Part shown: in pieces, positions 17,861-25,642 of the stretch
Layout of the letters: every line of letters begins with the position of its first letter
Position numbering within the stretch: position 1 is the first letter of the stretch
Source: Dyadobacter arcticus
GTDB lineage: Bacteria; Bacteroidota; Bacteroidia; Cytophagales; Spirosomataceae
Length of the DNA stretch: 64,000 bases
Assembly (NCBI RefSeq): GCF_011762185.1
Contig: NZ_JAASQJ010000006.1
Coordinates: 124,001-188,000, forward strand
Reading direction: 5' to 3'
Program-made: the position numbers and the translations under genes
The notes under the pieces: model-generated
Databases searched by the model: none
What the model was told of the DNA's origin: nothing
The model's input: the letters and a program-made list of their open reading frames with translations, nothing else

Positions 17861-18229
17861 ATGGAAATTAAAATAATTGAAACGGAAGAGGAGTATAACA
17901 TTGCAATTGAACGTATTGACCAGTTATTTGATGCATTGAAAGGCAGCAAGGAAGCGAGTGAATTGGATCTTCTGACTTTGCTGGTCAACAAGTATGAGGA
18001 GGAAAATTATCCGATTGAAGAGCCTGACCCAGTTGAATATATTAAAATTAGGATGGAGGAAATGGGCTTGAAAGCTTCTGATCTGATTCCTTTCATGGGT
18101 AATAAAGGAAATGTCTCGAAGGTCTTAAGCCGCAAACGTGGTTTGTCGATTGATATGATACGTAATCTTCACAAGGGACTTGGTTTCCCCTTAGATATTT
18201 TGATACAAGGCGCTGTTGCGAAGCCCTAG
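17861..18229 (+). CDS. higA: HigA-family antitoxin with helix-turn-helix domain
   Basis: A 122-residue antitoxin. Residues 1-55 are acidic and helical, the probable toxin-binding part. Residues about 60-120 form a Xre-type helix-turn-helix (EYIKIRMEEMGLKASDLIPFM, then GNKGNVSKVLSRKRGLS). The ATG at 17861 follows the higB stop by 4 bp; a start at 17840 would overlap higB and add seven residues. It should neutralise HigB and repress the operon, and the palindrome upstream of higB is the obvious candidate operator. Confidence 0.9.
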   Translation: MEIKIIETEEEYNIAIERIDQLFDALKGSKEASELDLLTLLVNKYEEENYPIEEPDPVEYIKIRMEEMGLKASDLIPFMGNKGNVSKVLSRKRGLSIDMIRNLHKGLGFPLDILIQGAVAKP

Positions 18230-18247
18230 CTTCATTCTAACTATTAA

Positions 18248-18306
18248 AAAGGCCGGCGGCCGGAACAAGTAGCAAATTTTCTGACTTGTTCCGGCCGTCG
18301 GCCTTT
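18248..18306. terminator. Long GC-rich hairpin between convergent higA and DUF4136 gene
   Basis: Arms 18248-18270 and 18284-18306 pair over 23 bp with a single G-T wobble around a 13-nt loop. The minus strand has a T5 tail, so it should terminate the DUF4136 transcript; the plus-strand tail is weaker. Its GGCCGTCGGCC core resembles the dispersed repeats near 23, 25.6 and 26.8 kb. Confidence 0.7.
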
Positions 18307-18343
18307 GAATAAACGGTACCAAGCAGGAGCTTCGTACCAGCTT

Positions 18344-18919
18344 TTACTTCCTGCTATACGTATCCAGAGTAGCTTCGGGGAATGTTCTCAGGATATCGGA
18401 CATGGTATTTTTTACCATTGATTCGCGGTCATCCTTTTTAGTCGGCGCTTTTACTTTGCCTGATGCCCATCCCTGCCAGATCATACGGTCGCTGTTTTTC
18501 TGATAAATATTCAGGATAAAACGGCTTTCCTGGTAATTGTAGGTCGAAATATTGTTTCCACCACCATACCACCACATATATGGCGAGTATGAATTATTGG
18601 ACCTAACTTGCTGACGGTCTTTCACATCTGTCATAAACCTAACAATAATCTCTGGATTCTGTTTATCCATTTTATAGCCTTTAGATTCCATCACTTCCAC
18701 AACTGCATCACCCAATCTTCTCCTGTTCAATTCACTTCCCAAAAGAGGATCAGTTTCCATGTTATGCTCTGATTCTACCTTAAAAGTTTTGAATTGTTTA
18801 AGATTCACAGATGAATCGTAATCGTAACTGACCTGAAGGGCCTGGCTACAAGCCATTATGAGAACTCCCGCCACTACCGACACACCGGCGGATTTCATCA
18901 ACTTCATTATGTTTTTCAT
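18344..18919 (-). CDS. DUF4136 lipoprotein
   Basis: A 191-residue lipoprotein, with lipobox IMAC and the lipidated Cys at 24. The mature part has the DUF4136 layout: an early YDYDSSVNLKQFKTFKV segment, GDAVVEVMESKGYKM in the middle and RMIWQGWASG near the end, including the conserved W-x-G of this family. DUF4136 proteins are small envelope lipoproteins of unknown role. It is monocistronic, with a hairpin on its 3' side. Its 5' gap to the next gene is about 200 bp, with no convincing promoter box. Confidence 0.88.
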   Translation of the reverse strand: MKNIMKLMKSAGVSVVAGVLIMACSQALQVSYDYDSSVNLKQFKTFKVESEHNMETDPLLGSELNRRRLGDAVVEVMESKGYKMDKQNPEIIVRFMTDVKDRQQVRSNNSYSPYMWWYGGGNNISTYNYQESRFILNIYQKNSDRMIWQGWASGKVKAPTKKDDRESMVKNTMSDILRTFPEATLDTYSRK

Positions 18920-19058
18920 TTCTGTTTGAACGTTTGGTTAGACAATTTATCTGACAGTTTCCGAGGGTATATGGTTTAAATATTCGGAAAACAACTATTA
19001 AACTACTAAACAAATAAAGTTGGTATATCGATCCGGAAATTTCCTCTTTAAACAAATA

Positions 19059-19081
19059 CGCGCCCGGGGTTTCCGGACGCG
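19059..19081 (-). terminator. Hairpin after the Tat-exported oxidoreductase gene
   Basis: CGCG-C-CCGG, loop GGTTT, CCGG-A-CGCG pairs with one internal mismatch. On the minus strand it is followed by a T-rich but broken tail. It lies 47 bp past the gene end. Confidence 0.5.
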
Positions 19082-19127
19082 ATTCACTGGGATTTATACG
19101 GGGACCACAAGCTTTTTGCTACTTAAT

Positions 19128-20495
19128 CTAAACTTTTTTATAGTCGGGATGTTTGTATGAAGCACGGTAAGGACGAGCTAAAAGGCCATTAGCCTCTCTG
19201 TCACCAACAATTTCGCGTTTTACCGGATCATAAACAATAGGTCTGCCGGTTTTCATTGAGAGATTTGCAAGAATACAGCTTGCCGTAGAAATATGTCCTT
19301 CTTCAATGTCCGCAACCGGTTTGCTGCTGTTGTCGATTGCACTTAAAAAGTCGAGCATATGCAGACGGGTCGCGGGAGCCGCATTCAATTCTATGGCTTT
19401 TTCTTTCAAATCTTCAGGATATTTTTCTTTTTCAAAGACCACATCTTTATGGATTTTTTCACCTTTTCCCTGGGGTATAAAATCATAAGCCATAGTACTT
19501 GCCCAAAGGGTGCCTTTTTCACCATAAAGTGTAAAAGACCATGGGTAATCAGGGTTATTGGGCGTTCCCCAGGTCCGGTGCTGCCAAACGCAATTCAGCT
19601 CCGGATATTCGAAAATGGCCGATTGGGTATCTGATATATTAGATTTTCCCTCTTTTTGGACATAAATCCCTCCTGTTGAACTGATTTTAGTCGGCCAGCC
19701 TAATTTCAGCATCCAGCGCACGGTGTCAAACATGTGAACGCACATATCTCCAGTAATCCCATTTCCATATTCCATAAATGTTCGCCACCAACGCACATGT
19801 GGTATACCATCATAGGGCCTGAGCGGCGCCGGGCCGGTCCATTTTTCGTAATCCAAAAAATCCGGAACTGCTTCGACAGGCGGATTTCCGTTGTTTCTCA
19901 TATGATAATAACAGCACATTTCGACGTGGGAGATTTTGCCTAATAAACCTGCGTCCACAATGTTTTTCTTCGCATCGATCAGGTGGGGCGTACTTTTTCT
20001 TTGCGTACCGACCTGAACCACTTTCTTATATTTTCGGGCGGCGGCAACCATTGCTTCACCCTCCATAACATCAACACTGATTGGCTTTTGTACATAAACA
20101 TGGGCTCCCGCTTTCACCGCATCGATCATTTGCAAGGCGTGCCAATGGTCGGGTGTGCCAATCAATACAATGTCCAGCTCATTTTCCGAGAGTAGCTTTT
20201 GATAATCACCATAAAGCTTAGGAACTTTGCCAGATTTCTGCCGCTGACTTACGAGCTTCCCAGCTTCATTCAATTGATTTTTATCCACATCACAAAGAGC
20301 AATAACCTCAACCGGAGCCACTTGTATCAACCGAAACAAATCACTTTTACCGTACCAGCCTGTTCCTATTAAGCCTACCCTGAGTGGATTAGCCGGATTG
20401 ATTAGGTCCATGCCTCGCGCACCAAAAGTAGAAAGCGCCAACGCTGCTGTGGCTCCGTGAAGAAACGTGCGACGATTGATATTGAAAGTGTTCAT
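19128..20495 (-). CDS. Tat-exported Gfo/Idh/MocA family oxidoreductase
   Basis: A 455-residue NAD(P)-dependent sugar oxidoreductase. The N-terminus carries a twin-arginine signal (NRRTFLHGATAALALS, R8-R9), implying export of the folded, cofactor-loaded protein to the periplasm. A Rossmann motif GLIGTGWYGKSD follows, then the family motif VQKPISVD and a C-terminal substrate domain (MCVHMFDTVRWML). Exported relatives are thought to oxidise glycosides, for example at C3, or to use tightly bound NAD. It lies at the far end of the sugar cluster but is separated from it by TauE, the NQ-repeat gene and a terminator. Confidence 0.88.
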   Translation of the reverse strand: MNTFNINRRTFLHGATAALALSTFGARGMDLINPANPLRVGLIGTGWYGKSDLFRLIQVAPVEVIALCDVDKNQLNEAGKLVSQRQKSGKVPKLYGDYQKLLSENELDIVLIGTPDHWHALQMIDAVKAGAHVYVQKPISVDVMEGEAMVAAARKYKKVVQVGTQRKSTPHLIDAKKNIVDAGLLGKISHVEMCCYYHMRNNGNPPVEAVPDFLDYEKWTGPAPLRPYDGIPHVRWWRTFMEYGNGITGDMCVHMFDTVRWMLKLGWPTKISSTGGIYVQKEGKSNISDTQSAIFEYPELNCVWQHRTWGTPNNPDYPWSFTLYGEKGTLWASTMAYDFIPQGKGEKIHKDVVFEKEKYPEDLKEKAIELNAAPATRLHMLDFLSAIDNSSKPVADIEEGHISTASCILANLSMKTGRPIVYDPVKREIVGDREANGLLARPYRASYKHPDYKKV

Positions 20496-20522
20496 TTTGA
20501 AAAAGCCAGTTGGTTAGAAAAT

Positions 20523-20550
20523 AAAAAAGCGTTCACCGATGCGAACGCTT
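20523..20550 (-). terminator. Intrinsic terminator after the TauE-like gene
   Basis: AAGCGTTC at 20527 pairs with GAACGCTT at 20543; on the minus strand a T6 run follows. It isolates the TauE-like gene from the oxidoreductase gene downstream. Confidence 0.75.
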
Positions 20551-20646
20551 ATAGAAAGGAAGTTTTTGAGCATGTTTACTTTGAATGCCTTTGATTTAGG
20601 CAGCAACTTTTAATCTTAGTTGATCCTAAGGTTTCATTGGACACTG

Positions 20647-21642
20647 TTATTTTGGATCTGCCTCTCGTTTGAGTTTAGCCAGGTACATAAACAACCCAAG
20701 TCCGGCAATAAGCGTTGCTGCACACATCAGGATCTGGTTGACACTGGGCTTGATTACGATCATCGCGCCGATGAACTGTACAATCAGGATGATATATAGA
20801 ATCCTGGCGATTCCTTCGCGGGGGAGCTTGGTGATTACAAAAGCCCCTAACGGAGCAAAAAAGACGACTATCGGGACGCAGGCGATCCATAATTCAAACG
20901 ATTCCTGACTAAAATCTTTGAGAATGATGACGTGAAGGAAGAAACCCAGCAAAGTTTCAATTGTCATAATGATAACCGAGGAAGGCGTCGCTACTTTTTC
21001 GCTAACCCTATAATAAATGGTCATCAGGCAAAAAGTGAAAATATTAATACCTGTTCCAAAAATAGAGGAGATTATACCACCGATGAGACCGAAGATGGCT
21101 AAACGCAACTGATCTTTCGAGTTAAAATGCTGGATAGATTCAAATACATACCTTTTCGGACGGCTGTTTTCCCGCCAGAGCGCAATGCCAAAACTGAGCC
21201 ATAGGGATACAAAAAACAACTTCGCCATGACCGGTGAGATTAGTGGAACGACGTAGAATGTTCCAAAAACCAACCCACAAATGCCTCCTAATGTCACAAA
21301 TCTGATATAATTCCATTCTACCTTAACCCGTAACCCAATGATGAGGAGCGACGCAGAAGTCATTCCAATGCTCTGGATCGCAAATGCGAAGTTGCGGGCA
21401 ACAGGAGGTGGTATTTTGAGCAGTAATGTAAAGACAGGGTACGCTATGGCCGCACTTCCTTCCGGACTGGAACCCGCGATGAAAGATCCGAAGACCATTG
21501 TGAGCATAGCAGCCCATTTTTTCTCAAGGAATTGTAGGTCGGGATATGCTGAAACGTAATAGAACCAACCGCTTAAAACGGTTATCAGGAAAATAAGATA
21601 AAGAACGGGTATACGTCTTGGGTTTTGGGGGGAGCCTGCCAT
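20647..21642 (-). CDS. TauE/SafE family sulfite-exporter-like membrane protein
   Basis: A 331-residue inner-membrane protein with about eight to nine hydrophobic helices and the two-repeat layout of TauE/SafE. Family members export sulfite, sulfoacetate or other organosulfur anions, but many are uncharacterised. Visible features are GSFIAGSSPEGSAAIAYP near the first repeat and IGGIISSIFGTGINIF near the second, the paired glycine-rich half-helices of the family. It is a single-gene unit. Sulfite handling would fit the sulfatase gene elsewhere in the window, but there is no direct link. Confidence 0.85.
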   Translation of the reverse strand: MAGSPQNPRRIPVLYLIFLITVLSGWFYYVSAYPDLQFLEKKWAAMLTMVFGSFIAGSSPEGSAAIAYPVFTLLLKIPPPVARNFAFAIQSIGMTSASLLIIGLRVKVEWNYIRFVTLGGICGLVFGTFYVVPLISPVMAKLFFVSLWLSFGIALWRENSRPKRYVFESIQHFNSKDQLRLAIFGLIGGIISSIFGTGINIFTFCLMTIYYRVSEKVATPSSVIIMTIETLLGFFLHVIILKDFSQESFELWIACVPIVVFFAPLGAFVITKLPREGIARILYIILIVQFIGAMIVIKPSVNQILMCAATLIAGLGLFMYLAKLKREADPK

Positions 21643-21770
21643 TTAATAATTGCCGTGGATTTGGGTTATTTTATTGATCCTGCAAAAGTCAAAAATACTT
21701 ACAATAGCATAACTTTACGGTTTATTATCCGTACCGTAACTCCATTTATAAACCTTAAAAATTAAAAGCA

Positions 21771-22040
21771 ATGCCAAACATTGAAAGTAGCGAAGAGATT
21801 GTTGGTAACCAACAATCCATATTGGGAAACCAGGATACTATTTTGGAAAACCAGAATTTTTTGAAAGATAATCAAGGATCGATCCTTGAAAATCAAAAAA
21901 TAATCACGGACAACCAACAGGCTATTCTGACCAACCAGGAAACGATTGTTAAAAATCAGGAATCCATCCTGAACAACCAGAACAACCTGGAACTGATCCT
22001 TAAAAACCAGGAAAAAATCCTGGCCCTGCTAGAAAAGTAG
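21771..22040 (+). CDS. NQ-heptad repeat coiled-coil protein, unknown function
   Basis: An 89-residue protein with no signal or membrane segment. Asn-Gln pairs recur at residues 13, 20, 27, 34, 41, 48, 55, 62 and 69, nine exact heptads of consensus N-Q-x-x-I-L-x, then N79 after a three-residue shift. With Ile/Leu at position a, Asn falls at d, resembling the Asn-at-d layers of trimeric adhesin stalks. The last 17 residues revert to a leucine-zipper-like end. It is the only plus-strand gene between 18.2 and 38.9 kb and has its own terminator. No function can be assigned. Confidence 0.8.
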   Translation: MPNIESSEEIVGNQQSILGNQDTILENQNFLKDNQGSILENQKIITDNQQAILTNQETIVKNQESILNNQNNLELILKNQEKILALLEK

Positions 22041-22049
22041 GTTTGCTGA

Positions 22050-22094
22050 AATGCCCGTTAAAGTGCCTGCTTGGTAAGAGCGGGCATTTTTTTA
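22050..22094 (+). terminator. Terminator after the NQ-repeat gene
   Basis: AATGCCCG at 22050 pairs with CGGGCATT at 22081, followed by a T7 run. It lies between two convergent genes and ends just before the binding-protein stop. Confidence 0.75.
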
Positions 22095-22098
22095 ACAT

Positions 22099-23034
22099 CT
22101 ACTTCAAAAACGCCCCAACATTCTCCTTCGTCACCAACTGAAAAGGTATAAGAACCTCCTTATCAAACGCCTCCTTCTTTGCGGCTTTGACAGCTGTCTC
22201 AATGGCCTTACCACCTTGTTCGGTCGCGTTTTGAAAAATAGTCGCATCCAAAGATCCCTTTTTGACTGCCTGCAACGCATCGGGGATCGCGTCGACGCTT
22301 ACGACCAGGACTTTCCCTTTTAAACCCGCTGCTTCCAATGCCTTAACAGCTCCCATTCCCATTTCATCATTGTGGGCGAAGATTGCATTGATCTGATTTC
22401 CATAGGATTGGATCCAGTTTTCAGTCAGGGACATTGCTTTCGCACGGTCCCATTCTCCGGTTTGTTCTGCCAAAAGTTTTAAGCCGGGATTGGCCTTCAG
22501 AATTTCTTTCGCACCATTATCTCTTTTGATTTGCGCAGCCTGACCCATAAATCCATGCATCATGAGGATATTTCCCTTTCCTCTTAGTTTTTCGGAAATG
22601 TATTTCATTGCAATGCGGGCAGATTCAGTGTCGTCCGAACCTACGAATGCCGTTGGTTTCGCGCTGGTTTCCGAATTAACATTAATGATTGGGATTTTCG
22701 CATCCATGGCCAATTTTACGGCTGGCGAACTTGCTTCCACTTCGCAGGGATTCATGATGATCGCATCCACGCCTTGCGCGATAAAACTCTCCACCTGTTC
22801 AACCTGTTTCAAGGCCGAACGTTCAGCGTCAACCGTTATCAATTCAACATTCAACTCCTTTGCTTTTGCCTCCATTTCATCGCTCACATTCACGATGAAT
22901 TCGTTTTGCATGCTCAGCATCGTAGCCCCGATCAAGAGTTTTTTTTCCGAACCTGCTTCCGATTCGCTTGTTTTTGATTGGTTGCAGCCAAGTAAAAGTG
23001 AGCCTGCAAGTAGGATATAAGATGTAAGTTTCAT
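22099..23034 (-). CDS. Sugar ABC transporter substrate-binding lipoprotein (RbsB-like)
   Basis: A 311-residue type I periplasmic binding protein. Residues 1-17 form a lipoprotein signal (GSLLLGC, lipid on C17). The mature part starts LLIGATMLSMQNEFIVNV and contains EQVESFIAQGVDAIIMNP and GKVLVVSVDAIPDAL, hallmarks of ribose/galactose/xylose-type binders. It captures a sugar and passes it to the permease encoded directly upstream. The order on the minus strand is ATPase, permease, binding protein, with 31- and 52-bp gaps, so the three form one operon. Confidence 0.92.
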   Translation of the reverse strand: MKLTSYILLAGSLLLGCNQSKTSESEAGSEKKLLIGATMLSMQNEFIVNVSDEMEAKAKELNVELITVDAERSALKQVEQVESFIAQGVDAIIMNPCEVEASSPAVKLAMDAKIPIINVNSETSAKPTAFVGSDDTESARIAMKYISEKLRGKGNILMMHGFMGQAAQIKRDNGAKEILKANPGLKLLAEQTGEWDRAKAMSLTENWIQSYGNQINAIFAHNDEMGMGAVKALEAAGLKGKVLVVSVDAIPDALQAVKKGSLDATIFQNATEQGGKAIETAVKAAKKEAFDKEVLIPFQLVTKENVGAFLK

Positions 23035-23039
23035 AGGTG

Positions 23040-23085
23040 TTTGGCTGTCAGCTTTCGGCCGTCGGCTTTCGATTTTGATTTATTC
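23040..23085. repeat. Short GGCCGTCGGC-type repeat between permease and binding-protein genes
   Basis: The 52-bp gap contains GGCTGTCAGCTTTCGGCCGTCGGC, written here as two overlapping blocks: GGCTGTCAGC and CGGCCGTCGGC. The core matches repeats near 18.29, 25.63 and 26.82 kb. Confidence 0.4.
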
Positions 23086-23086
23086 T

Positions 23087-24037
23087 TTATGTTCCTGTTT
23101 TTCCTGCGCTGTCTAAAACAACTGCTCCAATAATAATAACACCCATTACCACCTGCTGATAGTAAGATGTTACGTTCAAAAGATCAAGGCTATTGCTGAT
23201 TACGCCAATCAGTAAGGCGCCCATGAGTGTGCCAGTCATCGTACCGGTTCCACCGGAAGTGCTGGTTCCACCGATAATTGCAGCGGCAATTGCATCCAGT
23301 TCAAACCCTGCCCCGGCATTCGGCTGACCCGTGGTAATCCTGGATGTAAGTAAAATCCCTCCCACCGCCGAAAGCAGCCCGCAAATGCTATACACCCACA
23401 TTTTGACCCTGCTCACATTAATTCCGGAAGCACGAGCAGCGGGTTCGTTACCTCCGACCGCATACATATATCTTCCAAGGACAGTTTTATTCAGAATTAT
23501 GGCACAAATGATAAATGCCAAAACCAGTATGACAATTGGAAATGGAATACCCAAAATATTACCACCGCCGATAAAATTAAAGGAATCCGACAAATTGGAA
23601 ATGGGTCGGCCCTTACTAAGAATTAATGCCAGGCCCCGTCCGATCGTCATCGTACCCAAAGTCACGATAAATGGCGGCACCTTACTTTTTGTAATGACAA
23701 GTCCGTTGAATGCACCGAGCAACAATCCAGCTCCAAGTCCTGCAAACAATGGCACCGCCAACGGATAAGTATCCGGATGTGCAAACAGAGCCGCTACCAC
23801 GCCGGTGATGGCAACCATCGAACCCAATGACAGGTCAATTCCACCTGTGATGATGACAAATGTCACCCCAAACGCAAGCAACGCATTGATAGAAACCTGC
23901 GTGCCAATGATCAAAAGATTGGATAAGGTAAAAAATCTGGGTGTACTCAATGCAAGAGCCAGGCAGATCAGTACGAATGCCAGAAAAATGCCGTAACGGC
24001 TTATATTGGGGTATCGGGAGTTAAGGTTCACTTCCAT
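23087..24037 (-). CDS. Sugar ABC transporter permease (RbsC-like)
   Basis: A 316-residue inner-membrane permease of the branched RbsC/AraH/XylH type with about eight to ten helices. Family motifs are visible: GGIDLSLGSMVAITGVV near residue 65 and AAIIGGTSTSGGTGTMTGTLMGAL near 250. It carries the sugar bound by the lipoprotein into the cytoplasm using the duplicated ATPase encoded 31 bp upstream. The ligand could be a pentose, a hexose or an inositol. The neighbouring isomerases and oxidoreductases make a monosaccharide or keto-sugar likely. Confidence 0.93.
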   Translation of the reverse strand: MEVNLNSRYPNISRYGIFLAFVLICLALALSTPRFFTLSNLLIIGTQVSINALLAFGVTFVIITGGIDLSLGSMVAITGVVAALFAHPDTYPLAVPLFAGLGAGLLLGAFNGLVITKSKVPPFIVTLGTMTIGRGLALILSKGRPISNLSDSFNFIGGGNILGIPFPIVILVLAFIICAIILNKTVLGRYMYAVGGNEPAARASGINVSRVKMWVYSICGLLSAVGGILLTSRITTGQPNAGAGFELDAIAAAIIGGTSTSGGTGTMTGTLMGALLIGVISNSLDLLNVTSYYQQVVMGVIIIGAVVLDSAGKTGT

Positions 24038-24068
24038 AGAAAGAGGTTTTTACTTCGGCTTTCTTCCG

Positions 24069-25571
24069 TCAGGCAACTGCGTATTTCATGATCAATTCCT
24101 GCGTCGCTTCCTGTTTTGAAAGCAATGCGGTTGGCTTTCCTTTCGATAAAACCAAAATCCGGTCGCACATACCCAGGATTTCAGGTAATTCTGACGAAAT
24201 CATGATGATTGCAATACCTTCTTTTGCAAGGCCGCGGATGAGTTTATATATTTCAAATTTTGCGCCCACATCGACTCCCCGCGTCGGTTCATCAAGAATA
24301 ATAATGCTTGGTGAAGCCAAAAGCACTTTCCCAATGACCACTTTCTGCTGATTTCCCCCACTCAGATTCACAACCTTCTGATCGGCTCCCGAAGTTTTAA
24401 TTTTCAGGTCCAATATCATCTGGTCTGTCGCATACAGCTCGCTTTCTTCGCTGATAAAAAATCTTTTTTTATGTTTTGCCAAGCTCGACAATGTAATGTT
24501 CTCTTTTACAGACATTTGGGGAATGAATCCGAGCCGCTTCCTGTCCTCACTTACATAACCGATGCCTTGCCTTAAAGCCTCTTGTGGGGAATTAATGTCT
24601 TTTTTATGTCCGGATATCTGAATTTCTCCACTATCCAATGTGTCCAATCCGAATATAGCCCTCGCAATCTCTGTTCTGCCAGCACCCATCAATCCCGCAA
24701 GCCCCAGAATCTCGCCTGCCCGGACCTCAAAACTGATTCCTGAAAACTTTCCTTTTTTATTTAAATTATTGACAGATAACACCTTCTTGCCAAAACCATT
24801 TATCTTCTCCGGAAACATCTGATCGATTTCCCTGCCGACCATCATTGCAATCAGCGAATTTCTGTCCAATTCTGCTGCGGCCTTCGTAGCAATATATTTT
24901 CCGTCGCGGAGAACGGTAATGGTGTCCGAGATCTCAAAGATTTCGTCCATTTTATGAGAAATGTAAATGATGCTGACGCTCTTTTCCCGGAGATTACGGA
25001 TAATGTCAAAGAGCGTAGATACCTCTTTATCAGAAATTGCAGAGGTTGGCTCGTCCATGATAATCACTTTGGCATCATTGGAAATGGCTTTTGCAATCTC
25101 AACCATCTGCATTTGGGCAATGCTCAGGTTTCTCATTTGGGTGTCCGCCGCAATGTTAACACCCAATTGTTGCATCAGCTCACTTGCCTTCCGGTTAATC
25201 GTCGAATCATTTAACCAGCCCGAAAACAACCCTTTTTTACCAGAATTTTCCCTTTCTCGACCCAAAAATATATTCTGTGCAACTGTCAGTTCTGGAACAA
25301 TCAGGATTTCCTGATGGATCATGGAAATCCCTTTTTTCTGGATATGGTGGACATTGAAATCCTTAATGCTTTCACCTTCAAACAAGACTTCCCCCGAATC
25401 AGGTGCCATTAACCCAATCAGGATTTTCATAAAAGTTGACTTCCCAGCTCCGTTCTCCCCCATCAATGCATGCACCTCTCCCCGTTTCAGATTGAACTGG
25501 ACATTGTCCAATGCTTTCACACCGGAAAAAGATTTGGAAAGTTGATTGACCCGCAGAATAAACTCAGACAT
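24069..25571 (-). CDS. Sugar ABC transporter ATP-binding protein, two ATPase domains (RbsA-like)
   Basis: A 500-residue duplicated ATPase. The first half has Walker A GENGAGKST (K44) and Walker B VIIMDEPTSA. The second half has the degenerate loop GLMGAGRTE normal for RbsA, with LSGGNQQK and IILDEPTRGVDVG. I chose the ATG at 25571 because the sequence starts MSEFILRVNQLSK, typical of the family; the upstream in-frame extension runs through a terminator and a palindrome and cannot be coding. It is the first gene of the importer operon. Confidence 0.93.
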   Translation of the reverse strand: MSEFILRVNQLSKSFSGVKALDNVQFNLKRGEVHALMGENGAGKSTFMKILIGLMAPDSGEVLFEGESIKDFNVHHIQKKGISMIHQEILIVPELTVAQNIFLGRERENSGKKGLFSGWLNDSTINRKASELMQQLGVNIAADTQMRNLSIAQMQMVEIAKAISNDAKVIIMDEPTSAISDKEVSTLFDIIRNLREKSVSIIYISHKMDEIFEISDTITVLRDGKYIATKAAAELDRNSLIAMMVGREIDQMFPEKINGFGKKVLSVNNLNKKGKFSGISFEVRAGEILGLAGLMGAGRTEIARAIFGLDTLDSGEIQISGHKKDINSPQEALRQGIGYVSEDRKRLGFIPQMSVKENITLSSLAKHKKRFFISEESELYATDQMILDLKIKTSGADQKVVNLSGGNQQKVVIGKVLLASPSIIILDEPTRGVDVGAKFEIYKLIRGLAKEGIAIIMISSELPEILGMCDRILVLSKGKPTALLSKQEATQELIMKYAVA

Positions 25572-25584
25572 ATTTTTTCTATTG

Positions 25585-25614
25585 AAAAAAGGCCCTAGCG
25601 CAATGCTGGGGCCT
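25585..25614 (-). terminator. Terminator between the oxidoreductase and the sugar importer operon
   Basis: AGGCCC at 25590 pairs with GGGCCT at 25609, with further AGC/GCT pairing inside. On the minus strand a T6 tail follows. It should reduce read-through from the sugar-enzyme genes into the importer genes. Confidence 0.7.
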
Positions 25615-25622
25615 CTAAATAT

Positions 25623-25642
25623 CCGTCGGCTTAAGCCGACGG
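25623..25642. repeat. Perfect 20-bp palindrome CCGTCGGC-TTAA-GCCGACGG
   Basis: Exact self-complementary sequence just after the Gfo/Idh/MocA stop. A second copy with one changed base lies at 26820-26839, so the same oxidoreductase gene is flanked on both sides. Confidence 0.65.

Noticed and set aside
21771..22040. 21-bp tandem periodicity considered as a CRISPR-like or DNA-level repeat
   Set aside because: Codons vary freely while the protein heptad is kept, so selection is on the protein; there are no spacers or cas genes.
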